Shown here: piece by piece, positions 1 through 9,151 of the stretch
How positions within the stretch are numbered: position 1 is the first letter of the stretch
How the letters are laid out: each line of letters opens with the position of its first letter
Source of the DNA: an uncultured Bacteroidota bacterium
Lineage (GTDB): Bacteria; Bacteroidota; Bacteroidia; Flavobacteriales; Flavobacteriaceae
Reading direction: 5' to 3'
NCBI GenBank assembly: GCA_902610105.1
Contig: CACLUN010000019.1
Coordinates: forward strand, 1-15,655
DNA: 15,655 bases
Notes under the pieces: model-generated
What the model saw: the letters and a program-made list of their open reading frames with translations, nothing else
Database searches by the model: none
Told to the model about the DNA's origin: nothing
Position numbers and translations under genes: made by a program

Positions 1-2074
1 TTGATGTCATGATTATCACAGTATTTTTAAAATCAACCTTTCTTCCAACACTATCTGTTAAGTAGCCATCATCTAAAACTTGTAAAAGCATATTAAAAAC
101 ATCTGGATGAGCCTTTTCAATTTCATCAAGCAGAACAACTGAATATGGCTTTCTTCTAACTCTCTCACTAAGTTGACCACCCTCCTCATAACCTACGTAT
201 CCAGGTGGAGCACCAATCAATCTACTTACAGAAAACTTTTCCATATACTCACTCATATCAACTCTTATTAGGGAATCTTTATTATTAAATAGTTCTTCGC
301 CCAAAGATTTAGCTAATTGAGTTTTTCCTATTCCAGTCTGTCCTAGAAAAATAAATGATCCAATTGGCTTGTTGGGATCTTTTAAACCTGTTTTATTTCT
401 TTGAATGGCATTAACAACAGCATTAACAGCCTGATCTTGACCAATAATCCTATCTTTAATACTCCTTTCTAAGTTAAATTCAATAATGTTTTCTGTTTGA
501 TCAATTTTTCTTAGGGGAACACCTGAAATTAAGGACACAACTTCAATAATATTGTTTTCAGAGACAACTTCTCTTTTCTTTTTCAATTCATCGTCCCACA
601 TTTTTTGTTGATCTAAGAGCTCTTTTTCAATTTTCTTTTCATCATCTCTTAATCTTGCAGCCTCTTCATATTTTTGATTTTTTACAACAGAATTCTTTTT
701 TAATCTAATGGCTTCTAATTTATTCTCTAAATCAACTATTTCTTGAGGAACATCCATATTTGTTATGTGAACTCTTGACCCGGCTTCATCCATAGCATCA
801 ATAGCCTTATCAGGGAGATTTCTGTCATTAATATATCTGTCTGTTAATTTAACGCAAGCATCAATTGCATCATCAGTATATTTAACATTATGATGATCCT
901 CATACTTGTGTTTAATATCTTGCAGTATTTGAATTGTTTCACCAACTGAAGTAGGTTCAACAATAATTTTTTGAAATCTTCTTTCTAGTGCTCCATCTTT
1001 TTCTATGTATTTTCTATACTCATCAAGTGTTGTTGCACCAATGCATTGTATTTCTCCTCTCGCAAGGGCTGGTTTAAACATGTTAGATGCATCCAAACTT
1101 CCCATTGCTCCGCCAGCACCAACAATAGTGTGTATTTCGTCAATAAACAAAATGATATCGTTATTTTTTTCTATCTCATTCATAACTGCTTTCATTCTTT
1201 CTTCAAATTGACCTCGATATTTTGTTCCAGCAACAACACTAGCAAGATCGAGTGAAATAACTCTCTTATTATAGAGGAGTCTAGAAACTTTTCTTTCAAT
1301 AATTCTTAGAGCTAAACCTTCAGCAATTGCTGATTTTCCTACACCAGGTTCACCGATAAGAAGAGGATTATTTTTCTTTCTTCTACTTAAAATTTGAGAA
1401 ACTCTTTCAATCTCTTTGTGTCTTCCAATTATTGGATCCAGTTTACCCTCAGACGCAAATAAAGTTAAGTCTCTTCCAAAATTATCTAAAACAGGTGTTT
1501 TTGATTTTTTTGATTTATTAGATGTTGGTTTGACGTTAAAAGGATTTTGTTCGATAGAATTTTCATCCTCTTCAGATTCATCATCAAATGTTTGAGAAGA
1601 GCTAACATCGTCATAGGTGTCCTTGGATTCAGAAATATGCTCTTTAAACTGATCTTTTACAATGTCATAACTTAAATTTAATTTCTCTAATAACTTGGTA
1701 GTTGGATCATTTTCATTTCGTAGTATACATAATAGTAGGTGTGCAGTATTTATGGAGTTGCCTTGAAACAATTTTGCCTCTAAGAAGGTTGTTTTTAAAG
1801 CTCTTTCAGCTTGTCTTGTCAAATGAAGATTTTTTCTCAAGTTCTCTTCATAATTCATGATTGGATTAGGAGGACTTAAAATTTCAATTTTTTTTCTTAA
1901 AAAGTCAAGATCAATATCTAATGCATTCAAAATCTTAATAGCCTTTCCTCCTCCATCTCTTAATATACCTAAAAGCAGGTGTTCAGTTCCAATAAAGTCA
2001 TGCCCAAGCCTTATTGCCTCTTCTTTGCTGTAAGTAATAACGTCTTTAACCCTTGATGAGAAATTATCATCCAT
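1..2074 (-). CDS. clpC: ATP-dependent Clp protease ATP-binding subunit ClpC (partial, C-terminus outside window)
   Basis: Hsp100 AAA+ unfoldase that feeds substrates to the ClpP peptidase in the cytoplasm. I translated about 691 codons from the reverse strand. They comprise a double Clp_N repeat (residues about 5-145, with [10 protein letters not shown] and [10 protein letters not shown]), an acidic linker, AAA-1 with Walker A GEPGVGKS (241-248) and Walker B LFIDEIHT, a short UVR-like coiled middle region ([16 protein letters not shown]), and AAA-2 with Walker A GQTGIGKT (578-585) and Walker [11 protein letters not shown] (D650/E651). The short middle region points to ClpC rather than ClpB, which has a long coiled M-domain. 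The start is firm: ATG at 2072-2074 has an in-frame TGA two codons upstream. Family members run to about 850 residues, so roughly 150 C-terminal residues lie left of position 1. The second Walker A reads GQTGIGKT rather than the common GPTGVGKT, a small variation that keeps the key Lys/Thr. It is divergent from gyrA. Confidence 0.95.
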   Translation of the reverse strand, partial: MDDNFSSRVKDVITYSKEEAIRLGHDFIGTEHLLLGILRDGGGKAIKILNALDIDLDFLRKKIEILSPPNPIMNYEENLRKNLHLTRQAERALKTTFLEAKLFQGNSINTAHLLLCILRNENDPTTKLLEKLNLSYDIVKDQFKEHISESKDTYDDVSSSQTFDDESEEDENSIEQNPFNVKPTSNKSKKSKTPVLDNFGRDLTLFASEGKLDPIIGRHKEIERVSQILSRRKKNNPLLIGEPGVGKSAIAEGLALRIIERKVSRLLYNKRVISLDLASVVAGTKYRGQFEERMKAVMNEIEKNNDIILFIDEIHTIVGAGGAMGSLDASNMFKPALARGEIQCIGATTLDEYRKYIEKDGALERRFQKIIVEPTSVGETIQILQDIKHKYEDHHNVKYTDDAIDACVKLTDRYINDRNLPDKAIDAMDEAGSRVHITNMDVPQEIVDLENKLEAIRLKKNSVVKNQKYEEAARLRDDEKKIEKELLDQQKMWDDELKKKREVVSENNIIEVVSLISGVPLRKIDQTENIIEFNLERSIKDRIIGQDQAVNAVVNAIQRNKTGLKDPNKPIGSFIFLGQTGIGKTQLAKSLGEELFNNKDSLIRVDMSEYMEKFSVSRLIGAPPGYVGYEEGGQLSERVRRKPYSVVLLDEIEKAHPDVFNMLLQVLDDGYLTDSVGRKVDFKNTVIIMTS

Positions 2075-2228
2075 ATCTCAAAAATAGTAATTAAAATAAT
2101 TAAACTAAAATTAAATAACTTATTCTTAAAAACATAAAAAAAATGTTAATAAGTTTATAATAATCCATCGAACATAAATTTCAAATTTTTTTCCATATAA
2201 TTATCTTTATAATTACGAAAAAACAACT
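2075..2228. promoter_or_regulatory. Divergent clpC/gyrA intergenic region
   Basis: This 154-bp, extremely AT-rich gap separates the start codons of clpC (minus) and gyrA (plus), so it should hold promoters for both. On the plus strand TATCTTTA at 2202-2209 matches the Bacteroidota -7 consensus TAnnTTTG except for the last base, with a weak TTC at 2180-2182 at about the right distance as a -33 element. I saw no convincing box for clpC, no CIRCE/HrcA-type inverted repeat and no clear Shine-Dalgarno in front of gyrA. The promoter assignment is an inference. Confidence 0.35.
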
Positions 2229-4724
2229 ATGGCAGACGGTGAAAAATTAATTCCAATAAATATTGAAGAAGCTATGAAATCAGCATACATTGATTATTCA
2301 ATGTCTGTTATTGTTTCAAGAGCACTTCCTGACGTTAGAGATGGCTTAAAACCAGTGCACAGACGAGTCTTGTTTGGAATGAGTGAATTGGGTTTAAGAT
2401 CAAACAGTAAGTTCAAAAAGTCTGCATTTATTGTCGGTGAGGTATTAGGAAAATATCATCCTCATGGTGATAGCTCAGTGTATGATACGATGGTTAGAAT
2501 GGCACAAGAATGGAGTTTAAGGTATATGCTTGTTGATGGTCAAGGAAATTTTGGTTCAATTGATGGTGATAGTCCTGCGGCCATGAGATATACTGAAGCA
2601 AGACTAAAAAAAATATCTGAAGAAATGGTTGAAGATCTTGACAAAGATACAGTTGACTTTCAATTAAACTATGATGATTCCATCAAAGAGCCAACAGTTT
2701 TACCGACAAAAATTCCAAGTTTGTTAGTAAATGGAGCATCTGGCATTGCTGTGGGTATGGCAACAAATATGCCCCCTCACAATCTATCGGAAGTTATTGA
2801 CGGTACAGTTGCTTACATTGAAAATAATAGTATTGAAATTGATGAACTAATAAAATATGTTAAGGCTCCAGATTTTCCAACAGGAGGGGTCATTTATGGA
2901 TATGATGGAGTCAAGGAGGCATTCGAAACTGGTAGAGGCAGGGTAGTTATGAGAGGTAAGGCATCTTTTGAAGAGGTTAATGGACGTGAATGTATAATTG
3001 TCACTGAAATACCATATCAGGTCAACAAAGCTGACATGATACAAAGAACCGCGGAACTAATTAATGATAAAAAAATTGAGGGTATTTCTAACATTAGAGA
3101 TGAATCGGACAGGAAAGGAATGAGGATAGTTTACATTCTCAAAAGAGATGCGATCCCAAATATTGTTTTAAATACTTTATACAAATACACAGCTCTTCAA
3201 TCATCTTTTAGTGTAAATAATATTGCCTTAGTTAAGGGAAGACCTAAGCTTTTGAATTTGAAAGAAATGATTAGTTATTTTGTTGAACACAGACATGACG
3301 TTGTTGTTAGAAGAACAAAATTTGATTTAAGGAAGGCTGAGGAAAGAGCACACATTTTAGAGGGGTTAATAATTGCATCAGACAATATTGATAAGGTCAT
3401 AGAAATAATAAAAAAATCCTCCAATGCAGAAAATGCAAGAAAAAATTTGATAAAAGAATATAATTTATCTGAGATTCAGTCAAAGGCAATTGTTGAAATG
3501 AGATTGAGACAATTAACAGGCTTAGAACAGGACAAATTGAGAGATGAATTTAATGGTTTATTGGATTTGATAAAAGATCTTAAGGATATTTTGAGCGATA
3601 AGGTCAGAAGAATGAACATAATTAAAGAAGAACTAATGGAAATGAAGGAGAAACATGGAGATGATAGAAGGTCAGTAATTGAATTTTCTGGAGGTGAATT
3701 GAGCATAGAAGACATGATACCTGATGAAAAAGTTGTTCTAACGATATCACACGCAGGTTATATTAAAAGAACTCCATTAGTTGAATACAAAACTCAGCAT
3801 AGAGGAGGAGTAGGACAAAAAGGTTCAACAACGAGAAGTGAAGATTTTTTGGAATATCTATTCGTAGGAACTAATCATCAATATATGTTATTTTTTACTC
3901 AAAAGGGTAAATGTTTCTGGATGAGAGTATTTGAAATACCGGAAGGAAGTAAACTTTCAAAAGGAAGGGCAATACAAAACCTTATAAATATAGAGCCAGA
4001 TGATAAAGTTAAAGCATTTATATGTACACAAGATTTAAAGGATGAAAGCTACATAAACAACCATTTTGTTATTATGTGTACCAAGAAAGGACAAGTTAAA
4101 AAGACATCCCTTGAACAATATTCTAGACCAAGATCAAATGGAATTAATGCTATAACAATTAAGGATGGAGATGAATTATTAGAAGCAAAATTAACTACTG
4201 GAAACTCACAAATTCTGATGGCCGTAAAATCTGGAAAGTGTATTAGGTTTGAGGAAGGCAAAACGAGACCCATGGGAAGGAATGCATCTGGAGTTAGAGG
4301 TGTAAGACTAAAAGATGATAAAGATGAGGTTGTTGGAATGCTTTCTGTAAATGATATGGATAGTGATATTTTGGTTGTTTCGGAGAATGGATACGGAAAA
4401 AGATCTAAACTAGATGATTACAGGATAACCAACAGAGGTGGAAAGGGTGTCAAAACAATATCGATTACTGAAAAAACAGGCACACTCGTTTCAATTAAAA
4501 ATGTTTCAGATGGAGATGATTTAATGATTATTAATAAATCTGGAATTGCAATAAGAATGGAGGTTTTATCACTCAGAGTTATGGGTCGTGCAACCCAAGG
4601 TGTAAGGCTTATTAATCTTAAAACTAATGATTCAATAGCTGCAGTTGCGAAGGTTTTATTGGATGACGAGGATGTTCAAGATATAGATGATATTGAAGTG
4701 GTTGATGATGATCAAATAAATTAA
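2229..4724 (+). CDS. gyrA: DNA gyrase subunit A
   Basis: Type IIA topoisomerase subunit that cuts and rejoins DNA and, with GyrB, introduces negative supercoils. The 831-residue product begins with the classic N-terminus ([18 protein letters not shown]). The catalytic tyrosine is Tyr121 in AMRYTEARL, preceded by [11 protein letters not shown]. The quinolone-resistance region reads [10 protein letters not shown] with Ser82 and Asp86 (equivalent to E. coli Ser83/Asp87), so the common resistance substitutions are absent. The C-terminal beta-pinwheel starts near residue 495 and carries a GyrA-box-like motif QHRGGVG (523-529), which favours GyrA over ParC. The tail is strongly acidic ([10 protein letters not shown] and VVDDDQ). 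Length is normal for flavobacterial GyrA. The stop is 14 bp before the TPR gene, suggesting cotranscription. Confidence 0.98.
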   Translation: MADGEKLIPINIEEAMKSAYIDYSMSVIVSRALPDVRDGLKPVHRRVLFGMSELGLRSNSKFKKSAFIVGEVLGKYHPHGDSSVYDTMVRMAQEWSLRYMLVDGQGNFGSIDGDSPAAMRYTEARLKKISEEMVEDLDKDTVDFQLNYDDSIKEPTVLPTKIPSLLVNGASGIAVGMATNMPPHNLSEVIDGTVAYIENNSIEIDELIKYVKAPDFPTGGVIYGYDGVKEAFETGRGRVVMRGKASFEEVNGRECIIVTEIPYQVNKADMIQRTAELINDKKIEGISNIRDESDRKGMRIVYILKRDAIPNIVLNTLYKYTALQSSFSVNNIALVKGRPKLLNLKEMISYFVEHRHDVVVRRTKFDLRKAEERAHILEGLIIASDNIDKVIEIIKKSSNAENARKNLIKEYNLSEIQSKAIVEMRLRQLTGLEQDKLRDEFNGLLDLIKDLKDILSDKVRRMNIIKEELMEMKEKHGDDRRSVIEFSGGELSIEDMIPDEKVVLTISHAGYIKRTPLVEYKTQHRGGVGQKGSTTRSEDFLEYLFVGTNHQYMLFFTQKGKCFWMRVFEIPEGSKLSKGRAIQNLINIEPDDKVKAFICTQDLKDESYINNHFVIMCTKKGQVKKTSLEQYSRPRSNGINAITIKDGDELLEAKLTTGNSQILMAVKSGKCIRFEEGKTRPMGRNASGVRGVRLKDDKDEVVGMLSVNDMDSDILVVSENGYGKRSKLDDYRITNRGGKGVKTISITEKTGTLVSIKNVSDGDDLMIINKSGIAIRMEVLSLRVMGRATQGVRLINLKTNDSIAAVAKVLLDDEDVQDIDDIEVVDDDQIN

Positions 4725-4738
4725 TACATTTAAATATT

Positions 4739-6028
4739 ATGAGAGTTCTATTATTATTTGTAATTATTTCCTTAGGGTTTTATTCACGAGGACAAAAGAA
4801 AGAATTAAGAAAAATTGATAAGCTAATCATTGAATCCTTCTATGAAGAGGCTAAAGATGAATTGGACATGTCAAAATCACTTATTCTTTTATCTGATGAA
4901 AAATACAAAGCACAATTTTATTTTTATGATGCTAAAGTTAGTGTTGAATTAAAAGATTTTAAAAATGCTATATCATCCCTAAATAGTCTATTAAAAATTA
5001 ATAAATCCGTTTATCCAAGTAAAGTTGAACAAGAGTATGAAAATTTAAGTATAGTTATTTCAAATTCAATTGTAAACTCGGCTGTTAAAGATAATCAAGA
5101 AGGTAATTTTTTGGATGCCGCAGCTAAGTTAGTGATGGCTTATGAAATGGATAAAGATCAGTATAAAGATTATCTATATTTTGCTGCTGGTAGTGCTGTG
5201 AATGGTAAAGATTATGATAAAGCCCTAGAGTACTATCTAAAGCTTAAAGATTTTGGCTACACAGGTGTTATTGATGAATATTTCGTTACTAACAATGAGA
5301 CTGGATCTGAAGAAAAGGTTTCTAAGACAGAATTTGATTTATTAAAGTCCTCTAAGGATTACTCTAACCCCAGAACGGGACAAACAGAATCAAGATATCC
5401 GGAGATTGTAAAAAATATTGCTTTAATTTATGTTCAACAGGGAAAAAATGATGAAGCTGAGAAAGCTATTAAAGAAGCGAGAAACATTCAACCTGATGAC
5501 GTAAGTCTCATGCTAAATGAGGCAGATTTGTACATAAGAATTAGTAATAATTCAGATGATGAAGATGAAACTTTATTATATAGAAATAAGTTTAAAGATT
5601 TAATGCAAAAAGCAATTGAATTAGATCCTGACAATGGTATTTTATACTACAATTTAGCTGTTATATATGCTGAGCAAGGTGAATTAGAACTGGCTAAGGA
5701 AAAGTACATACAAGCAATTGCATTAATCCCAGATTATGTTGATGCTTACTTGAATTTAGTTTCAGTAATTCTTGAGGATGAGATAAAAATTGTAGAGGAA
5801 ATGAATAGTCTTGGTAATTCAAGCAAAGACAACAGGAGATATGATGAATTGAGAGTTGAACGTGAAGATCTCTACAAGAAGTGTGTCCCATTATTAGAAG
5901 ATTTACTAAAAGTATCTCCAGAAAACATAGATGCCCTAAATACACTTAAAAATATTTATGGAGTGCTAGGAAATAATAATGGTTTTATGCAGTTAAAAGC
6001 TAAGATTGAGGAGTTACAAGTAAACTAA
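4739..6028 (+). CDS. Exported tetratricopeptide-repeat protein downstream of gyrA
   Basis: A 429-residue protein with an N-terminal hydrophobic signal sequence (about residues 2-16, plausible cleavage near SRGQ/KK at 19), so probably periplasmic or surface-associated. Several TPR helical hairpins can be seen: around 145-176 (NGKDYDKALEYYLKLKDFGY), 222-255 (IALIYVQQGKNDEAEKAIKEA), and 286-333 (MQKAIELDPDNGILYYNLA then AEQGELELAKEKYIQAI), with a more degenerate pair at about 375-425. TPRs form protein-binding surfaces, and no catalytic motif is visible. A TPR protein immediately after gyrA is, from memory, a common arrangement in Flavobacteriia, but I know of no assigned function. The gap after gyrA is only 14 bp with no terminator, so it is probably cotranscribed. 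Its stop codon overlaps that of the convergent peptidase gene by 4 bp. Confidence 0.85.
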   Translation: MRVLLLFVIISLGFYSRGQKKELRKIDKLIIESFYEEAKDELDMSKSLILLSDEKYKAQFYFYDAKVSVELKDFKNAISSLNSLLKINKSVYPSKVEQEYENLSIVISNSIVNSAVKDNQEGNFLDAAAKLVMAYEMDKDQYKDYLYFAAGSAVNGKDYDKALEYYLKLKDFGYTGVIDEYFVTNNETGSEEKVSKTEFDLLKSSKDYSNPRTGQTESRYPEIVKNIALIYVQQGKNDEAEKAIKEARNIQPDDVSLMLNEADLYIRISNNSDDEDETLLYRNKFKDLMQKAIELDPDNGILYYNLAVIYAEQGELELAKEKYIQAIALIPDYVDAYLNLVSVILEDEIKIVEEMNSLGNSSKDNRRYDELRVEREDLYKKCVPLLEDLLKVSPENIDALNTLKNIYGVLGNNNGFMQLKAKIEELQVN

Positions 6029-6747
6029 CTTAATCTTTTTATGATCTGCAATTCATGAGTTATTTTATTTTCTTCATTATTGAAGATTCCCTTTTCGTTT
6101 AATTTATCAATTCTAACCCTTCCATAAGAGTGAATTATTTGATTGTTATTTAATAATATTCCAACATGTGTGATATTGTCTTTAGTTTCACCAAAAAAAG
6201 CTAAATCACCAACCTCAAAGTTTTCACTCACATCATTTCCAATTTTTCTTTGATCCTCTGAGTCTCTAGGGAGTATTTTGTTAATAGTTTTATAAATAGA
6301 CTGAACTAGCCCTGAACAATCAACACCGTTTTTTGTTTTTCCTCCCCACAAATAGGGACTGTTTAAAAATCCTTTTGCTGTTTTTTCAAAGTTTATATTT
6401 GAATTCGTTTTTTTATACTCATATCCTAAAAATTCTGATGAGCTAATTAAACTTCCGGTAGGCACTACAATTTCATTATTGTACTTAGTTAACTTAATTT
6501 CATTTGTTGAAAAAAATTTATTTTGTGACTCAATTATTTTATATTGATTTGTTGTTATTGGTTTAAAATGAAGGTTTCTTATCCATCCTCTATATTTATC
6601 TAGATTGCTTTCGACAAAACTCCATTTCACAGATTTCTTAATGATAGTTAATGTTTCTCCAAAAAAGAATTGGCTAATCATTTCAGACTTTGCATCATCT
6701 TTTAATCTTACAGGTATAATATTTAAATCAATTATTCCAAAGCTCAT
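6025..6747 (-). CDS. NlpC/P60-family (C40) cell-wall peptidase with SH3-like N-terminus
   Basis: Predicted papain-like cysteine peptidase that cuts peptide bonds in peptidoglycan stems, typically gamma-D-Glu-diaminopimelate. The 240-residue protein has an SH3-type N-terminal region (about 1-60, with VPVRLKDDAKSEMISQFFFGE), a linker, and the C-terminal NlpC/P60 domain from about 118. Catalytic residues visible are Cys144 in GVDCSGLVQ, His194 in ITHVGILL, and His206 in IIHSYGRVRID as the likely third polar residue. The PYLWGG motif precedes the Cys as usual. No signal peptide or lipobox is visible at the chosen start, which is also common among flavobacterial members, so the export route is unclear. 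The gene is divergent from the persulfide dioxygenase gene (66-bp gap) and its TAG stop overlaps the TPR gene stop. Confidence 0.9.
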   Translation of the reverse strand: MSFGIIDLNIIPVRLKDDAKSEMISQFFFGETLTIIKKSVKWSFVESNLDKYRGWIRNLHFKPITTNQYKIIESQNKFFSTNEIKLTKYNNEIVVPTGSLISSSEFLGYEYKKTNSNINFEKTAKGFLNSPYLWGGKTKNGVDCSGLVQSIYKTINKILPRDSEDQRKIGNDVSENFEVGDLAFFGETKDNITHVGILLNNNQIIHSYGRVRIDKLNEKGIFNNEENKITHELQIIKRLS

Positions 6748-6801
6748 AATTACTTAAAAATACTTCAAATAAAATAAATAATTAATTCATTCTTATTTTT
6801 T

Positions 6802-6809
6802 TAAATTTG
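6802..6809 (+). promoter_or_regulatory. Bacteroidota -7 promoter box (TAAATTTG) for the persulfide dioxygenase gene
   Basis: TAAATTTG is an exact match to the Bacteroidota housekeeping -7 consensus TAnnTTTG. It ends 4 bp before the GTG start codon at 6814, so transcription would begin at or within a few bases of the start codon. The -33 TTG element is not clear upstream (AT-rich, TTA around 6782). The rest of the 66-bp divergent gap (6748-6813) holds nothing else I recognise. A one-mismatch box for the minus-strand peptidase gene may lie at 6766-6773. Confidence 0.5.
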
Positions 6810-6813
6810 TATA

Positions 6814-8181
6814 GTGCTAGTAGAGCAAATTTATACTTCTTGTTTATCACAAGCTTCTTACTATATTGAAAGCAATGGAGAAGCTGCTGTCATTGACCCC
6901 TCAAGAGATACAGATCATTTTATAGAAAAAGCAAAAAAATCTAATTCTGAAATAAAATTTATATTTCAAACTCATTTTCATGCTGATTTTGTAAGTGGAC
7001 ATTTAACTCTTTCTAGGATGACTGAATCTCCTATTGTTTATGGCCCTAATGCTGACCCAAAATATGATGCTATTATAGCAAGTGATGGTGATATTTTTAA
7101 AATAGGAAAAATTAAAATTAAACTAATTCATACACCAGGTCACACTTTAGAAAGTACATCATATTTACTTTTTGATCAAAATGACAAACAACATTCAATT
7201 TTTACTGGTGATACTTTATTTTTAGGTGATGTTGGTATACCTGATGTAGCACAAAGGTATAAAGGCGTAAGTAAGCAAGACTTAGCAGGTCTTTTATACG
7301 ACTCAATCAATAATAAAATTAAACCACTTAAAGATAATATTATTGTTTATCCTGGTCATGGAGCAGGTTCAGCATGTGGAAAAAGTATGATGAAAGAAAC
7401 AATAGATACATTATCTAATCAGAAAATAATTAATTACTCTTTGAATGAAAAATTAAATAAGGAGGAATTTGTTCATGAACTTACTCAAAATCTTTCAGAT
7501 CCGCCAGCATATTTTCCTTCAAATGTCAGACTTAACCAAGAGGGATATAGTGATTTGGATGATATATTAAAAAAATCATTAAAAAAAATAGATCCACTTC
7601 ATTTTAAAGACCTCATAAGTGATGATAGTATTGTTTTACTTGACACAAGAAAAACAGATAAATTTATTGAATGTCATTTGAAAGACTCAATATATATTGG
7701 TTTGGATGGTCGTTTTGCTCCTTGGGTAGGTGAAGTTTTAAAAGACATTAATACCTCAATTATAATTATTTGCGAATTAAACAGAGAAAAAGAAGCAATT
7801 ACTAGATTATCTAGAATTGGGTTTGACAATTGCTTAGGTTATATTTCATTTGATAATAGTACTAATTTAGAACTGTATCATGAAACAAATTCTCTTGAAA
7901 GTATTGACCCAGAAATATTCATAAAAAATAATTCTGATTCAATCATATTAGATGTTAGAACTAAGAATGAGTATGATAATGGTTCATTTAAAAATGCTAT
8001 AAATATTCCACTAAATAAAATTGATTCTAAGTTATCTTATTCAAAGGACAAAAAACTACAATTATTTTGTGCAGCAGGCTACAGAAGCGTTATAGCGTGT
8101 TCAATTTTACTTAAAAATGGATATACGAACGTAGTTAATGTCGAAAAGGGATATTCAGGAATAAAGAAACTAATAAGCTAA
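6814..8181 (+). CDS. CstB-like persulfide dioxygenase-sulfurtransferase (MBL fold + two rhodanese domains)
   Basis: Predicted cytoplasmic enzyme that oxidises glutathione- or other low-molecular-weight persulfides to sulfite and transfers sulfane sulfur. Domain order in 455 residues matches CstB/BigR-type MBL-rhodanese fusions. The metallo-beta-lactamase domain (1 to about 235) has THFHADFVSGH (His54, His56, Asp58), PGH (His110), TGDTL (Asp133) and YPGHGAGSACG (His182), fitting a mononuclear iron site of the ETHE1 type. A degenerate rhodanese follows at about 262-350. The C-terminal rhodanese at about 362-455 has active-site loop FCAAGYRS (Cys419). The GTG start is well bounded: an in-frame TAA lies four codons upstream, no ATG or TTG lies between, and the next in-frame ATG (codon 69) would remove the metal site. 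The N-terminus LVEQIYTSCLSQASYYIES also fits the family from residue 1. It overlaps the next rhodanese gene by 1 bp (TAATG). Confidence 0.92.
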   Translation: MLVEQIYTSCLSQASYYIESNGEAAVIDPSRDTDHFIEKAKKSNSEIKFIFQTHFHADFVSGHLTLSRMTESPIVYGPNADPKYDAIIASDGDIFKIGKIKIKLIHTPGHTLESTSYLLFDQNDKQHSIFTGDTLFLGDVGIPDVAQRYKGVSKQDLAGLLYDSINNKIKPLKDNIIVYPGHGAGSACGKSMMKETIDTLSNQKIINYSLNEKLNKEEFVHELTQNLSDPPAYFPSNVRLNQEGYSDLDDILKKSLKKIDPLHFKDLISDDSIVLLDTRKTDKFIECHLKDSIYIGLDGRFAPWVGEVLKDINTSIIIICELNREKEAITRLSRIGFDNCLGYISFDNSTNLELYHETNSLESIDPEIFIKNNSDSIILDVRTKNEYDNGSFKNAINIPLNKIDSKLSYSKDKKLQLFCAAGYRSVIACSILLKNGYTNVVNVEKGYSGIKKLIS

Positions 8182-8561
8182 TGAATAGGATCAATTTTCT
8201 TGTAATTTTTTTCTTTTTTCTATATTCATATTCTCAACCTTCCACCATTAATTACAATGAATATTTAGTATTAAGTAAGATAAATAAATTTAAGTTAATT
8301 GATGTCAGAACAGCTGATGAGTTTAATTTGAACAGATTAGCAAACTCAATTAATATTGATTTCTATGATTCGGCTTTTTTAGAAAGATTTGAAAAATTCA
8401 ATAAAGAGGACAATATATTATTATACTGTAGATCAGGAAGAAGGAGTTTAATTGGGGCAGAAATTTTAGTTAAAAATGGTTATAAAAACATATATGATTT
8501 AAAAGGTGGTATAATTTCTATTGATAAATCAATTTTAGATTTTACTACCTTGGATGACTAA
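8181..8561 (+). CDS. Exported single-domain rhodanese (sulfurtransferase)
   Basis: A 126-residue protein with a clear signal peptide (residues about 4-18, NFLVIFFFFLYSYSQ, likely cleaved after SQ) followed by one rhodanese domain with LIDVRTADEF and active-site loop YCRSGRRS (Cys in CRSGRRS). It should accept or donate sulfane sulfur in the periplasm. Its ATG overlaps the stop of the CstB-like gene in a TAATG junction, indicating translational coupling and a shared role in sulfide, persulfide or thiosulfate handling. The exact substrate cannot be told from sequence. Its last 27 bp overlap the 3' end of the convergent methyltransferase gene. Confidence 0.9.
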   Translation: MNRINFLVIFFFFLYSYSQPSTINYNEYLVLSKINKFKLIDVRTADEFNLNRLANSINIDFYDSAFLERFEKFNKEDNILLYCRSGRRSLIGAEILVKNGYKNIYDLKGGIISIDKSILDFTTLDD

Positions 8562-9146
8562 TGTCCCCTTCCAAGACTTGGATTGACAGAATTGATGTTT
8601 ATTTACTTCTTTAAATCCAGCAATATTAAAAAATCTTATCCAATCATTAATTTTCAATAGTTTCATTATAGATACACCCGTTTCCTCTTGCCAATTGTGG
8701 CAATCAGAATTTTCAAAATAAAAGTCTAGCCCAATAACTAATTGACCGCCAGGATTTAGCCATTCATCATAAATTTTACTTATTAAGCTTTGAGGGTTTT
8801 CGAAATAATAAAAAACTTCCATAGACATTACCACATCTACTTTTTTTTTCGGAATCCAATTATTTAGGTCTCCATGAAAATATTTATTTTTTTTATCAAT
8901 TTTTTTAGCCTTTTTAATCATAAGTTTTGATCCATCAACCCCAGAGGCAACTAAGCAATTTTTATTACAAGAAATTAGTCTTACTGCCCAACCATTTCCA
9001 CATCCAGCATCAATAATCGAAAATTCTTTTTTAGATAATAATATTAATTCAATCATTTTTTTTACGGGCTCTTTATGGTTTTTCTCCATACCTTCATCTT
9101 TTCCTGTTTTCACCCAATTTGTGAAAGTTTCTATTGGTGATTTCAT
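8535..9146 (-). CDS. Class I SAM-dependent methyltransferase, substrate unknown
   Basis: A 203-residue soluble protein with the Rossmann methyltransferase core. Motif I is IIDAGCGNG (44-52), the acidic residue after strand 2 is in GVDGS (Asp71), GDLNNW (92-97) follows, then VVMSMEVFYYF (105-115, strand 4) and LNPGGQLVIGLDFY (130-143, strand 5). It resembles small-molecule (UbiE/Methyltransf_11/25-like) enzymes rather than DNA or rRNA methyltransferases: no NPPY or target-recognition region is seen. The start ATG is 5 bp after the stop of the membrane-protein gene, making it the last gene of the sulfatase/GH2 operon. Its 3' end overlaps the convergent rhodanese by 27 bp. The methyl acceptor is unknown; a sugar or lipid linked to the upstream genes is possible but only an inference. 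Confidence 0.85.
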   Translation of the reverse strand: MKSPIETFTNWVKTGKDEGMEKNHKEPVKKMIELILLSKKEFSIIDAGCGNGWAVRLISCNKNCLVASGVDGSKLMIKKAKKIDKKNKYFHGDLNNWIPKKKVDVVMSMEVFYYFENPQSLISKIYDEWLNPGGQLVIGLDFYFENSDCHNWQEETGVSIMKLLKINDWIRFFNIAGFKEVNKHQFCQSKSWKGTLVIQGSKI

Positions 9147-9151
9147 GGTTT

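Noticed and set aside
1005..1255. Two short plus-strand open frames inside clpC
   Set aside because: They lie antisense within the conserved AAA-1 coding sequence of clpC, overlap each other in different frames and show no protein-like motif.
2095..2200. AT-rich runs in the clpC/gyrA gap as a replication origin or terminator
   Set aside because: No DnaA-box cluster, no stable GC stem and no dnaA/dnaN neighbour; the region is simply a divergent promoter gap in an AT-rich genome.
2847..4273. Minus-strand open frames inside gyrA (2847-3044, 3476-3715, 4049-4273)
   Set aside because: They are antisense shadows of a strongly conserved gene with no plausible domain or start context.
2229..4724. 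Possibility that the topoisomerase gene is parC
   Set aside because: The N-terminus, the GyrA-box-like QHRGGVG motif, the acidic tail and the neighbouring TPR gene all fit gyrA; there is no adjacent parE.
5694..5945. Minus-strand 83-residue open frame inside the TPR gene
   Set aside because: It is antisense to clear TPR coding sequence and has no recognisable features.
8535..9146. Methyltransferase as part of a restriction-modification or other defence system
   Set aside because: No DNA-methylase motif (NPPY/DPPY or PC), no target-recognition domain and no nuclease neighbour; it sits at the end of a glycan operon.
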